Source: Bacteroidia bacterium
GTDB lineage: Bacteria > Bacteroidota > Bacteroidia > Bacteroidales > Azobacteroidaceae
Length of the DNA stretch: 37,234 bases
Reading direction: 5' to 3'
Assembly: GCA_025996815.1 (NCBI GenBank)
Contig: BNTT01000015.1
Location: forward strand, 1-37,234
Positions 8,051 to 17,300 of this stretch are shown here, piece after piece. Position numbers and translations under genes: made by a program. Numbering within the stretch: position 1 is the first letter of the stretch; each line of letters begins with the position of its first letter. Under the pieces are notes generated by a model, which did not search any database, was not told the origin of the DNA, and saw only the letters and a list, made by a program, of their open reading frames with translations.

Positions 8051-8169
8051 AAATAAAAAATAAAAATTACGAATTAAAAATTAAGAATTAAAAATTAAGA
8101 ATGAAAATTTAAGAATTAAAAACGAAGAATGAAAAATGAAAAATGAAATGTTTATGAGCAAGATAGAAA
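8051..8169. other. AT-rich repetitive spacer
   Basis: The stretch is built from variants of AAAAATTAAGAATT and has no gene. Similar AT-rich spacers occur at 1747-1780, 9254-9284, 14325-14350, 21733-21764 and 36437-36468, usually next to a gene end or promoter. The last 20 or so bases (ATGTTTATGAGCAAGATAGA) belong to the inverted repeat shared with 14288-14311. Confidence 0.6.
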
Positions 8170-8318
8170 CCCTTATTTTTACAGGTGCCCTTAGTAGCAA
8201 AAATGCGCCTCCCTTGAATTTTCCCCCTTATTCCCTTATTTCAATCAATAAATAAGGGAATAAGGGGGGAGGATTGGATAAATGACAGCTCTACTAAGGG
8301 CACCTTTGAAAATAAGGG
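8170..8318. repeat. Palindromic MITE-like element, left copy
   Basis: The 149-bp element begins CCCTTATTTTTACAGGTGCC and ends with the imperfect reverse complement (GGGCACCTTTGAAAATAAGGG); CTTAGTAG/CTACTAAG extends the arms. Its centre is a strong hairpin, CCCCCTTATTCCCTTATT paired across CAATCAAT. A second copy in inverted orientation is at 14135-14287. The right arm contains CACCTTTG (8301-8308), one base from the TAnnTTTG promoter box and pointing at the barrel gene. No transposase is present, so it would be a non-autonomous element or a cruciform-forming repeat. Confidence 0.8.
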
Positions 8319-8328
8319 TTAGAGGTAA

Positions 8329-8382
8329 GGATAGGGATAGGGATAGGGATAGGGATAGGGATAGGGATAGGGATAAGGATAG
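8329..8382. repeat. Hexanucleotide tandem repeat (GGATAG)9
   Basis: Nine copies of GGATAG lie head to tail, the eighth imperfect (GGATAA). The equivalent place in the mirrored copy (about 14113-14124) has only two. The tract lies between the palindromic element and the barrel gene, so length changes would alter promoter-to-gene distance. Confidence 0.9.
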
Positions 8383-8406
8383 AATGAGCAAAAACAATAT
8401 AAACAG

Positions 8407-8478
8407 ATGAAGCAAAATAAACAGATGAGGTACAATGAACAGATGAAGCACAATGAACAGATGAGGTACAATAGACAG
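8407..8478 (+). repeat. Four 18-bp repeats, each starting with an in-frame ATG
   Basis: The units are variants of ATGAGGTACAATGAACAG. Each begins with ATG in frame with the barrel gene's own ATG at 8479. If translated they would add six residues per unit (MRYNEQ or MKHNEQ) before the signal peptide. The mirrored gene at 13306-14088 has no such units, only the flanking ATATAAACAG directly before its ATG. Confidence 0.85.
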
Positions 8479-9237
8479 ATGAAAAAGATAGTAACAATAG
8501 TCGTTTCCCTACTGTGTGTCAGCGGATTGAGCGCCCAAACGCAATACCGCAGCGAATGGAATTTCCACGCTGCCGGCGGCATCACGATGCGCGGTGATGT
8601 CGGGGGAGGCATTGGCAGCATTGACGGCATTGGCGGCAATGCGGGCATCCGTTATGCCGTCTTTCCCTCGCGCTATTTCGGCATATCTGTGGGCGCAGAA
8701 GCCGCCCTGCACAGAAGCACCCTGACGCTTGCCGAGGAAAACACCGAGGAGTTAATCGCCACGCCGCCGGGCTTGCAGGGCAAGTTTTTCCTCCGCACGC
8801 ATTATGCCGAAATCGAGGAACGGCTCTCGGAGATATTTCTGCAACTGCCCCTGATGCTGCACCTGCAACTGCCCATCAGCAAAAAACACTATTTCTACCT
8901 CGCCGCCGGAGCCAAATACGGCATCCCCCTCGCCGCCACCGGCAAGCAAACCGCAGGCACCGCCACCACCACCGGCTATTCCGACTACATCGACGTAACG
9001 TTCAGCGATATGCCCGAGCGCGGCTTCTCCACCGAGCGCAACGCGCAACGCACCACCAAGCCGTCCCAACAGCCCATCATCGCCCCCACCGTTGAGGCAG
9101 GCTTTAAGTGGAACAATCGCCTCTACACGGGCTTCTACATGGATATGGGCTACTCGGCGGGAGTCAAGATTGGCATCGCCGTTGGAGCCGGTCGCCGGAT
9201 GGGAGAGCTCAAACCGCCGCCAATATGGGGAGACTAA
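8479..9237 (+). CDS. Small outer-membrane beta-barrel protein (left arm)
   Basis: The 252-residue product from the ATG at 8479 starts with a clean signal peptide (MKKIVTIVVSLLCVSGLSAQ). The mature part has alternating hydrophobic strands and a C-terminal aromatic-rich region (EAGFKWNNRLYTGFYMDMGY, then VKIGIAVGAG) as in the Bacteroidota OMP beta-barrel families (OMP_b-brl type). Starts at 8407, 8425, 8443 and 8461 are also in frame but would put a charged repeat before the signal peptide; the mirrored paralogue at 13306-14088 begins exactly at the equivalent of 8479. It follows a T9SS cargo gene in both arms, suggesting a functional link such as a surface partner. No further role can be read. 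Confidence 0.78.
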   Translation: MKKIVTIVVSLLCVSGLSAQTQYRSEWNFHAAGGITMRGDVGGGIGSIDGIGGNAGIRYAVFPSRYFGISVGAEAALHRSTLTLAEENTEELIATPPGLQGKFFLRTHYAEIEERLSEIFLQLPLMLHLQLPISKKHYFYLAAGAKYGIPLAATGKQTAGTATTTGYSDYIDVTFSDMPERGFSTERNAQRTTKPSQQPIIAPTVEAGFKWNNRLYTGFYMDMGYSAGVKIGIAVGAGRRMGELKPPPIWGD

Positions 9238-9293
9238 AACCCACAATAACAAAGCGTAATTTTTAATTTTTAATTTTTAATTAAAAAAAGTTG

Positions 9294-9301
9294 TACCTTT
9301 G
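9294..9301 (+). promoter_or_regulatory. -7 element of the transcarbamylase gene
   Basis: TACCTTTG lies 26 bases before the ATG at 9328. The -33 region is AT-rich without a clear TTTG. Confidence 0.6.
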
Positions 9302-9327
9302 CGAGAAAATTATTTATAAATAATAAG

Positions 9328-10281
9328 ATGAAAACATTTACTAATGTACAGGATTTGAGCGACTTACGCGCAGCTGTTAAAGAAGCACTTGAAGTGAAAA
9401 AGAGCCGGTTTGCCTACAAGGCGCTTGGCGAAAACAGGACATTGCTGATGGTGTTTTTCAATTCGAGCCTGCGCACCCGATTGAGCACTCAGAAGGCGGG
9501 TATGAACCTTGGTATGAACACGATGGTGCTCGATGTCAATCAGGGCGCGTGGAAATTGGAGACCGAACGCGGGGTGGTGATGGACGGCGACAAGTCGGAA
9601 CACCTCTTGGAAGCCATCCCCGTGATGGGTTGCTACTGCGACATCATCGGCGTGCGCGCCTTTGCCACCTTTGAAAACAAGGCGGACGACTACAGCGAAA
9701 AAATTATTCAGCAGTTCATCAAACACTCCGGCAGACCCGTTTTCAGTATGGAAGGTGCCACCACGCACCCCTTGCAGGCGTTTGCCGACCTGATTACGAT
9801 TGAGGAGCACAAGACGGTGGCGCGTCCCAAAGTGGTGATGACGTGGGCACCCCACCCCAGGGCATTGCCGCAAGCCGTGCCCAATTCGTTTGCCGACTTT
9901 ATGAACGAGGCGGATGTCGATTTCGTGGTTACGCACCCCAAGGGCTACGAATTAGCCCCGCAGTTTGTGCGCAACGCCCAAGTGGAATACGACCAGGCGA
10001 AAGCATTTGCCGGCGCGGATTTCGTCTACGCCAAAAATTGGTCTGCCTTCGCCGACCCCAATTACGGAAAAATCCTCAGCAAAGACCCCGCGTGGACGGT
10101 GGACACAAAAAAAATGGCGTTAACGAATAACGCCAAATTTATGCACTGCCTGCCCGTGCGCCGCAATATGATTGTGACCGACGACGTGATAGAAAGTCCG
10201 CAGTCCATCGTGATTCAGGAAGCCGCCAACCGCGAAATATCGGCGCAGGTGGTCATCAAGCGGATGTTGGAGGCTTTGTAA
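9328..10281 (+). CDS. argF': N-succinylornithine carbamoyltransferase (ArgF')
   Basis: The 317-residue product carbamoylates an N-acylated ornithine in arginine synthesis. The carbamoyl-phosphate loop reads SLRTR (residues 47-51) instead of STRTR, and other motifs match the acylornithine branch: MDGDKSEHLLEAIPVMG, THPLQAFAD, a histidine- and proline-rich APHP segment and HCLPVRRN. The sequence is very close to what I recall of the B. fragilis enzyme, an N-succinylornithine transcarbamylase. Residue 90, which as I recall is Pro in that enzyme and Glu in N-acetylornithine enzymes and sets acyl specificity, is Ser here. It stands alone with its own promoter; no other arg genes are in the window. 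Its stop is one base from the stop of the convergent M16 gene. Confidence 0.9.
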   Translation: MKTFTNVQDLSDLRAAVKEALEVKKSRFAYKALGENRTLLMVFFNSSLRTRLSTQKAGMNLGMNTMVLDVNQGAWKLETERGVVMDGDKSEHLLEAIPVMGCYCDIIGVRAFATFENKADDYSEKIIQQFIKHSGRPVFSMEGATTHPLQAFADLITIEEHKTVARPKVVMTWAPHPRALPQAVPNSFADFMNEADVDFVVTHPKGYELAPQFVRNAQVEYDQAKAFAGADFVYAKNWSAFADPNYGKILSKDPAWTVDTKKMALTNNAKFMHCLPVRRNMIVTDDVIESPQSIVIQEAANREISAQVVIKRMLEAL

Positions 10282-10282
10282 A

Positions 10283-13207
10283 TCAATACCCAAACAGTTC
10301 TTTCAACGACAATTCTTTCACGGTGGCGTACTTATTCAAGTATTTGAAGTCAATCTTGTCGCGCTTTCCGATGAGCAGGACGGAATATTGCGCCGGTTTC
10401 ACGTGTTGGTCGAAATAGGTTTGCACATCGCTTAGGGTCATCGCTTGGATGCCTTCAAAGACCGGTTTGCGGTGGTCGTAGTCGATGCCTAAATCCTTTA
10501 ACCACAGGTAGTTCCAGAAAACGCTTGATTTCGTCCACCGCTCCGAGCGCATATTGTTTAATGCCGTTTCTTTGCTTATTTCAAAGGCTTTTTCCGAACT
10601 TGGCATGTTTGCCAAAAGTTCGCGGAAAGCATCCATCGCGTTCGCCATCTTGTCGGCTTGCGTGCCCACATACGCCTGCACGTAGTTGGAAAAGCCTTTT
10701 CTGGCGGGGTTGGACACGTAGGCATACGCCGAATAAGCCAACGCGCGGGCTTCGCGGATTTCCTGAAAGACGATGGAGTTCATACCGCCGCCGTAATAGG
10801 TGTTAAACATCATTTCGGCGGGCATCAGTGCCGGGTCGAACGGTTTGTCTTTGGCTAAGAAGAAAATCTCTGCCTGCACCATATCGTAGTCGGCAAAATA
10901 GACAACCGGCTTGTCCATCGGCAGTTCGGGATATTCCACGCGGGCGGGAACGTCCTGCAACACATCCGGCGTTTTAAATTTCTTGACCAGCGAAAGCACT
11001 TTGCCCTGTGTGTCGGGACCGTAATAGGCAAATCCGTGCTTGTAGGAGGCAAAACCTTTGACGATGTCCACCAGTTCCTGCGGGTCTATCGCGCGTAATT
11101 CCTGCTCCGTGAGGATGTCGGTGAACGCCGATTTGGCACCGAATTTGGCATAATTCACCAAACCTCCCCGCAGAATTTGCCCTTTGTTGAGCTTGGCATT
11201 GGCACGCTCTTTGAGGATGTCGTTGACCAGATTATCGTACGCCTCCTTGTTCACAACCGCGTCCTGCATCATTTCTTCCATCAACGCCAGCGAGCGCGGC
11301 ATCGTTTCGTCCAAACCGGAGAGGTTGACATACGAGCGACCCGCCGAAGAATGGGTGTTGAACGACATCGCCAATTTATACATCTCCATTTTCAACGCTT
11401 CAGGCGTGTATTTAGACGTACCCAAATAGGGCAAATAGCGGAACGCCAACGCCAATTTTTTGTCCGTGATGTTGGAAATTTCCACAAACTGGTTGAGCGA
11501 ATACACCTTATTGGACACATTTTTGGTGTAATAAAAATCGATGCCGTCTTTGACCGACTCCTTTTTGATGGCTTCCTTGAAGTCCACAAACACCGGTTCG
11601 ATGGGTTCGGTTTCGATTGCCAACAGGTCTTTGGCAAAGGGCGATTCGTTGTCGCGATTGACCAGCACGGCGGTGATGCTGGGCTTTTCCACCACCACTT
11701 TTTCCTTGTTCTCACCCGTTCGTTTATAGACAGTTACATAGTTTTCGGCGAAAAACGTGTTGGCAAAATCCACCACTTGCGCCTTGGTTATTTTTGCCAT
11801 TTCGTCGATTTTCGACACATAGTCTTTCCACGGAATCTGATAGATGAACGCATCCAAGAAATCGTAACAAGCATAGCGGTTGTCTGTCGTTTCTATCACG
11901 TTCAATTTTTTGTTGTTGATAATCGCCTGCAACAGTTCCTCGTCAAAGTCGCCTGCTTTCAGTTTTTGAATTTCGTCCTGAATCAGCCCGCTGATTTCTT
12001 CCAGCGACTGACCTTCGCGAGGCGTACCCATAAAGACGAAAATCCCGTAATCGGTCAGCGATTCGGCTCCGGCATTCAGCCCCAGCACTTTTTGCTTTTG
12101 CAACAAATCAAGGTCAATCAAGCCCGCTTTTCCATTGTTAAAAATATCGCCAATCAGGTCTAAATACAGGGCATCCTTCGACTTGACATCGCCAAAGCGG
12201 TAAGCCACAATCACCCGCTCCTGGTCGGGCGTGGCAATCTCAAAAGTCTTCGCAGCAGTAACAGGCTCTTCTTTAATCGGCTCACTGTGAAGCACTTCGC
12301 CACTCGCCTGCATCTGACCAAAATAGGTATCCACAATTTTAATCGTCTTTTCAAAATCCAAATCGCCGGTCATCAGCACCGCCATATTGTTGGGCACATA
12401 ATATTTCTTCTGAAAAGCCATCACGCTGTACATCGACGGCGATTTCAGGTGTTCCGGCAAGCCAATAACACTCGTTTGATAGGGGTGTTTTTCAAACAAA
12501 CCGGCAAAAACTTTATTCCACATCAGCGAATAGCCATTGTCCTGACTGCGGTTATATTCCTCGTAAACGGTTTCCAATTCCGTGTGAAACAGCCGCAACT
12601 GCATATTGAGAAAACGGTCGTATTCCAACTTGATGAACGGCTCTAACTTGTTGGCAGGTATCTCGTTAACATAAGCCGTGAGGTCGTAACTCGTGAAAGC
12701 ATTCGTCCCCGAAGCCCCGATAGCACCCGCCAATTTGTCGTATTCGTTGGAAATCGCATATTTGGAAGCCTCGTAGGAAGCGGCATCAATCTGCTTGTAG
12801 ATTGCCTTCCGCACCTGCGGATTACCCGCCTTTTTGTGCGCCTCAAACAGGTTGAAAATGCTGTCCAACAGCAGTTTCTCCTTCGTCCAATCGGAAGTAC
12901 CAAAACTGTCCGTGCCCTTAAACATCATGTGTTCAAGGTAATGCGCCAAACCGGTATTGTCGCGCGGCTCATCCTTCGACCCCGCCCGCACAGCGATAAC
13001 CGTCTGAATACGAGGCTCATCCGTGTTTTTCGAAAGATACACTTTCAGCCCATTTTTCAAAGTGTAAACGCGCGCCCTGTAAGGGTCGTTCGTCACTTCC
13101 TCGTAGGCATACCCGCCCCCGTCCGTCTTAGACACGGTTTCGTAGCCTTTCCCGCCGCACGCCACCAATAAGAGTGCCGCGCTGAATAACAACATTGTCT
13201 TTTTCAT
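10283..13207 (-). CDS. M16-family zinc metallopeptidase lipoprotein
   Basis: The 974-residue product begins with a lipobox (LLVACGG, Cys 17), so it should be a lipoprotein. The inverted zinc motif HYLEH is at residues 89-93, followed by MMFKGT. After an insertion of about 50 residues come NAFTSYDLTAY and the downstream glutamates of ELETVYEEYNRS. Two M16 halves follow each other: the N-terminal half is catalytic, the C-terminal half (around MNSIVFQEIREARALAYSAY) is the non-catalytic partner domain. Length fits fused M16 proteases. The start at 13207 is preferred over 13219 because it gives a proper signal peptide. The enzyme would degrade peptides in the periplasm or at the surface. It converges with argF' with a one-base gap. 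Confidence 0.9.
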   Translation of the reverse strand: MKKTMLLFSAALLLVACGGKGYETVSKTDGGGYAYEEVTNDPYRARVYTLKNGLKVYLSKNTDEPRIQTVIAVRAGSKDEPRDNTGLAHYLEHMMFKGTDSFGTSDWTKEKLLLDSIFNLFEAHKKAGNPQVRKAIYKQIDAASYEASKYAISNEYDKLAGAIGASGTNAFTSYDLTAYVNEIPANKLEPFIKLEYDRFLNMQLRLFHTELETVYEEYNRSQDNGYSLMWNKVFAGLFEKHPYQTSVIGLPEHLKSPSMYSVMAFQKKYYVPNNMAVLMTGDLDFEKTIKIVDTYFGQMQASGEVLHSEPIKEEPVTAAKTFEIATPDQERVIVAYRFGDVKSKDALYLDLIGDIFNNGKAGLIDLDLLQKQKVLGLNAGAESLTDYGIFVFMGTPREGQSLEEISGLIQDEIQKLKAGDFDEELLQAIINNKKLNVIETTDNRYACYDFLDAFIYQIPWKDYVSKIDEMAKITKAQVVDFANTFFAENYVTVYKRTGENKEKVVVEKPSITAVLVNRDNESPFAKDLLAIETEPIEPVFVDFKEAIKKESVKDGIDFYYTKNVSNKVYSLNQFVEISNITDKKLALAFRYLPYLGTSKYTPEALKMEMYKLAMSFNTHSSAGRSYVNLSGLDETMPRSLALMEEMMQDAVVNKEAYDNLVNDILKERANAKLNKGQILRGGLVNYAKFGAKSAFTDILTEQELRAIDPQELVDIVKGFASYKHGFAYYGPDTQGKVLSLVKKFKTPDVLQDVPARVEYPELPMDKPVVYFADYDMVQAEIFFLAKDKPFDPALMPAEMMFNTYYGGGMNSIVFQEIREARALAYSAYAYVSNPARKGFSNYVQAYVGTQADKMANAMDAFRELLANMPSSEKAFEISKETALNNMRSERWTKSSVFWNYLWLKDLGIDYDHRKPVFEGIQAMTLSDVQTYFDQHVKPAQYSVLLIGKRDKIDFKYLNKYATVKELSLKELFGY

Positions 13208-13233
13208 TGTGAAAATCATTTATATTTTGGGTG

Positions 13234-13241
13234 CAAAGGTA
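13234..13241 (-). promoter_or_regulatory. -7 element of the M16 gene
   Basis: On the minus strand TACCTTTG, followed by CACCC, lies 26 bases before the ATG at 13207. The -33 region has no clear TTTG. Confidence 0.55.
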
Positions 13242-13305
13242 CAAAAAAATTGAATAAAAATAAAAAAAACATAATAAAACGGGTGCACGACAAATTTCCC
13301 TCTCT

Positions 13306-14088
13306 TCAATCCCCCAACAACGGCGCAGGCTTAACAGGCGGCTCTTTCTTTACTATTAGATGCCCTGTGCCAATGGCGAAGCCCAATTTGAAGCCGATGG
13401 TGTAATTCATATCTACATACACTCCTGTGCGGAGCCAATTGTTCCATTTGAAGCCTGCCTCAAAAGCGGGGAGGAGGCTGCTTTTCAGGGTTAATTTTTC
13501 GGTTGTTTGAACGTCTTGCAGCGTTTCAAAGCCGTGATTGGGCATATCGCGATAGGTTATTTTGGTGTAGTCGGAGTAGCCTGTCGTTGTTACGGTGCTG
13601 ATGGTCTGTTTGTTGCTTGCGGCGAGGGGGATGGCGTATTTGCCTCCGGCGGCGAGGTAGAAATAGTTTTTTTGGCTGATGGGGATTTGCAGGTGCAGCA
13701 TCAGGGGGAATTGCAAAAAAGTTGCCGTCAGTTTGTCTTCTATGCCGTCGTAGTTGGTACGAAGGAAGAAATTGCCTGCTAAGCCCGTTGGCGTTTCGAT
13801 GGTTTCTTCGTCATTGCGCGCGCTCGGCGTGTCGAGCAGACGGTTGTAAATCGCGGCTTCCAGCCCCACGGACACGCCAACGTAGCGCGAGAAAAAACAG
13901 GCGTAATCGACACCGCCGCTGCCACCAATCGCCGCCACGGCTGTGCCTTTGAACTGCTTGTCCGAATCGAATTTATACATCGTGTTGCCTGCACCCGCGT
14001 GAATGTTCCACTCGCTGCGGTATTGCGTTTGCGCACTTAATCCGCTGACATACAGCATGGAAACGACTATTGTTGCTATCTTTTTCAT
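13306..14088 (-). CDS. Small outer-membrane beta-barrel protein (right arm)
   Basis: The 260-residue product is a clear paralogue of the gene at 8479-9237: nearly the same signal peptide (MKKIATIVVSMLYVSGLSAQ), the shared start TQYRSEWN, the shared GNFFLRTNY, QFPLMLHLQIPIS, FYLAAGGKY and EAGFKWNN segments, and an aromatic end. It should be an outer-membrane barrel. It lies next to the right copy of the palindromic element and the right T9SS cargo gene, as in the left arm but on the opposite strand. It lacks the 18-bp repeats before its start. Confidence 0.78.
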   Translation of the reverse strand: MKKIATIVVSMLYVSGLSAQTQYRSEWNIHAGAGNTMYKFDSDKQFKGTAVAAIGGSGGVDYACFFSRYVGVSVGLEAAIYNRLLDTPSARNDEETIETPTGLAGNFFLRTNYDGIEDKLTATFLQFPLMLHLQIPISQKNYFYLAAGGKYAIPLAASNKQTISTVTTTGYSDYTKITYRDMPNHGFETLQDVQTTEKLTLKSSLLPAFEAGFKWNNWLRTGVYVDMNYTIGFKLGFAIGTGHLIVKKEPPVKPAPLLGD

Positions 14089-14134
14089 CTGTTTATATTG
14101 TTTTTGCTCATTCTATCCCTATCCTTACCTCTAA

Positions 14135-14287
14135 CCCTTATTTTCAAAGGTGCCCTTAGTAGAGCTGTCAATTTATCCAATCCTCCCCCCCTTATTCCCT
14201 TATTTATTGATTGAAATAAGGGAATAAGGGGGAAATTCAAGGGGAGGCGTATTTCGATGCTACTAAGGGCACCTTTAAAAATAAGGG
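14135..14287. repeat. Palindromic MITE-like element, right copy (inverted)
   Basis: The 153-bp copy is the inverted counterpart of 8170-8318, with the same arms (CCCTTATTTTCAAAGGTGCC and its complement) and central CCCTTATT hairpin. Similarity runs beyond it on both sides, into two GGATAG units (14113-14124) on the barrel side and the GAGCAAGATAGAAA string on the cargo side. Together the two copies could pair as inverted repeats about 6 kb apart. Confidence 0.8.
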
Positions 14288-14337
14288 TTTCTATCTTGCT
14301 CATAAACATTTCATTCGTAATTTTTAATTCGTAATTT

Positions 14338-17300
14338 TTAATTTTTAATTATTTTCCCTTGCCGATTATTCACTCTCAAAATATATGTCCCTCGCGGCAA
14401 GGAAGATATATCAACCGTCGTCCGGTCTTGCGCTGCCTCACATTGCTTGACTAATTGCCCGTTTATATTGTAGATGTCTATTTTGGTGCCGGCTTGGATG
14501 GTGGCGTCTTCCACTGTTACGGTGCCGGTGGTGGGGTTTGGATAGGCGCGGAGGTCGGCTTTGACTGCTCGCAGGCGCACGGGGCAGGTTTGCAGCTCTT
14601 GTCCGGTGGTGGTGGTCAGCAGCAGCGTATATTCGGCATTGTAATCTTTGGCGGCTTCCGGGAAATACAGATAGGCTGATGTTTCGCCTGCGAGCCATTC
14701 ATCGTTTTTCAGCCATTGATACGCCACGAAGGTGTAGCCGGTGCGCTCCGTGTCGTTGACCAGCGACAGCACATCGTCCCAAATCTGCACCACCAAATTG
14801 GGGAGGCACGTTTTGCCGAACGCGATGGCAAGCGTGTGATGGGCGGTTACGCTCTCAAAGGTGTGGCTGCCGCTGGAGATGGCTGCGGCATCATTCACGC
14901 CATCTACCTGCACCTGATTGATTTCGTAACCGGCATTGGGCGTAAAAGTGAAAGTCCGGCTGTCGCCGTGATTCACCGTTTGGTGGGATGCCGGCGAGAT
15001 GCTGCCGTTTGCGCCTGCCGACACGGTGATGGTGTATTGCTTTTGCTTGAATGTTACGGCGATGGTGTGATTGGCGGTTACGTTGGCAAAGGTATAAGTG
15101 CCGTTTGCGATGGCTGAGGCATTATTCGTGCCATCCACCTGCACCTGATTGATTTCGTAACCTGCATTGGGCGTAAAAGTGAAAGTCCGGCTGTCGCCGT
15201 GATTCACCGTTTGGTGGGATGCCGGCGAGATGCTGCCGTTTGCGCCCGCCGAAACGGTGATGGTGTATTGCTTTTGCCTGAATGTTACGGCGATGGTGTG
15301 ATTGGTGGTTACGTTGGGAAAGGTATAAGTGCCGTTTGTGACGGCTGAGGCATTATTCACGTCGTCCACCAGCACCTGATTGATTTCGTAACCGGCAATG
15401 GGCGTAAAAGTGAAAGTCCGGCTGTCTCCGTAATCCACCGTTTGGTGGGATGCCGGCGAAATGCTGCCGTTTGCGCCCGCCGACACAGTGATGGTGTATT
15501 GCTTTTGCCGAAAAGTTACGGAAATGCTGCGATTGGCGGTTACGTTCGTAAAGGTATAAGTGCCGTTTGCGACGGCTGAGGCATCATTCACGCCATCCAC
15601 CTGCACCTGATTGATTTCGTAACCTGCATTGGGCGTAAAAGTGAAAGTCCGGCTGTCTCCGTAATCCACCGTTTGGTGGGATGCCGGCGAAATGCTGCCG
15701 TTTGCGCCCGCCGACACAGTGATGGTGTATTGCTTTTGCCGAAAAGTTACAGAAATGCTGCGATTGGCGGTTACGTTCGCAAAGGTATAACTGCCGCTTG
15801 CGACGGCGGAGACATTATTCACACCATCCACCAGCACCTGATTGATTTCGTAACCCGTGGCAGGCGTGAAATAGAACATTTGACTGCCGCCCTGACTGAT
15901 ATTTACATTGTCGCTTGGGGAAATAGTCCCGCCACTGCTTGCTGAGGCTGTGATTGTGTATTGTTCGGGGGCATTTTGTGTGGCTCGTGCTTCCAATGTT
16001 CGTGCTTCGGTTACGATAAAACTATAAAATTGGCTGCTTGAAACCTTTGTAGAGCCTTCATACCAACCATCAAAAGTGTAGTCACTTTGCACGGTACAAC
16101 CAACGGTTGCGGTAGCACCGGAATTGTATGTGCCTGCACCTGTTGTTGAAGAAATCCCTATATCCCCCGGTTGGGTTGTAATTGTGTATTGTGTTGACGC
16201 ATTTTGTGTGGCTCTTGCTTCCAATGTTCTCGCTGAATTTACAGTAAAACTATATGATTGGCTGCTTGACACTTTTGTAGAGCCTTCATACCAGCCGTCA
16301 AAGGTATAGTCCGATGTTACGGTGCAGCCAACGGTTGCAGTAGTGCCTGAATTGTACGTGCCTGCGCCGGTCGTCGCGGAAATGCCTGTGCCTGCTGTTA
16401 CTGTGATGGTGTAGGTTTGAGTTTGTTCTTGCGAGTTTTTGAAAATAGGCAATCCTTGATTGGCAGAGCCACTGCTTGACATCTTCCAAACCGTACTAAA
16501 ATCCCAAGTCAAATTATCTACAATCCATGCTTGCGATTGAAAAGAGGACAATGCCGTTCCGTATCCGTCTTTCCCGTAAACATCTGTGCTGCTTACAGTT
16601 GTACCGTTTATAGTCATGGACGATAACGCATAACAGTTGTTGACGGAGTTTTTTGAACCTACTATTCTTCCAGCATTATCGTTGTAACTATTGCTACCGA
16701 TTTTTGCTGTTATGGTTGAATTGGCAGAAAAGCAACTACTGATTGAGCCATCTCGTCCACAAATGCCTCCAGCATATGGGTAGGAGTATCCTCCCGTTGA
16801 AAAAATATCTCCTGAATTATAACAGTTTGAAATTGAACAGGAATAAGCATATCCACAAATACCACCAGCATAGGAGTAACCAGAAGAAACAACAGTAACG
16901 GTTGCCGAGTTATAGCAATAAATTATTGTTGAACTATTATCAGCATATCCACAAATTCCTCCAGCAGAATAATTTGAAGAGGAAACGCTTCCTTTTACCC
17001 CCAAGTATTGAACTGTTGCACCGTATAAATAACCAAACACTCCGAAAGCATTGTTTACTTCGATTTCATGTCCACCTCCGTCAAATGTCCCCCGGAATGA
17101 TTTGTTGTACTCTTGGTTACCAACCGAAGTCGTTAGCAAGCTTGACCCGATGAGGTCGTTTGTCAGTAAAAAATACTTGCCGGAATAAGTTGTGCCACCA
17201 TACACAGCATTTGACAGAGCAATCATATCTGCTTTGGTGGAAATCAGATAGGGCGAGGATTGCGTGCCTGAGCCACCACTGTAAACAGGGTCACTATTTG

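Noticed and set aside
8329..8478. CRISPR array
   Set aside because: The hexamers and 18-bp units have no unique spacers; they are simple tandem repeats. The 231-bp and 24-bp arrays are coding tandem repeats.
8245..8648. Minus-strand frames with Pro-Tyr or Leu-Ser runs over the hexamer repeat
   Set aside because: They are direct translations of the GGATAG repeat and the palindromic element, without promoter or family resemblance.
9328..10281. Ornithine or N-acetylornithine carbamoyltransferase
   Set aside because: The SLRTR loop and the DGDK-S-EH segment fit the acylornithine branch and, at residue 90, the succinyl type rather than Glu of the acetyl type.
11177..12163. 328-residue plus-strand frame inside the M16 gene
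   Set aside because: It lies opposite a well-supported M16 peptidase and has a His/Arg-rich composition typical of antisense frames.
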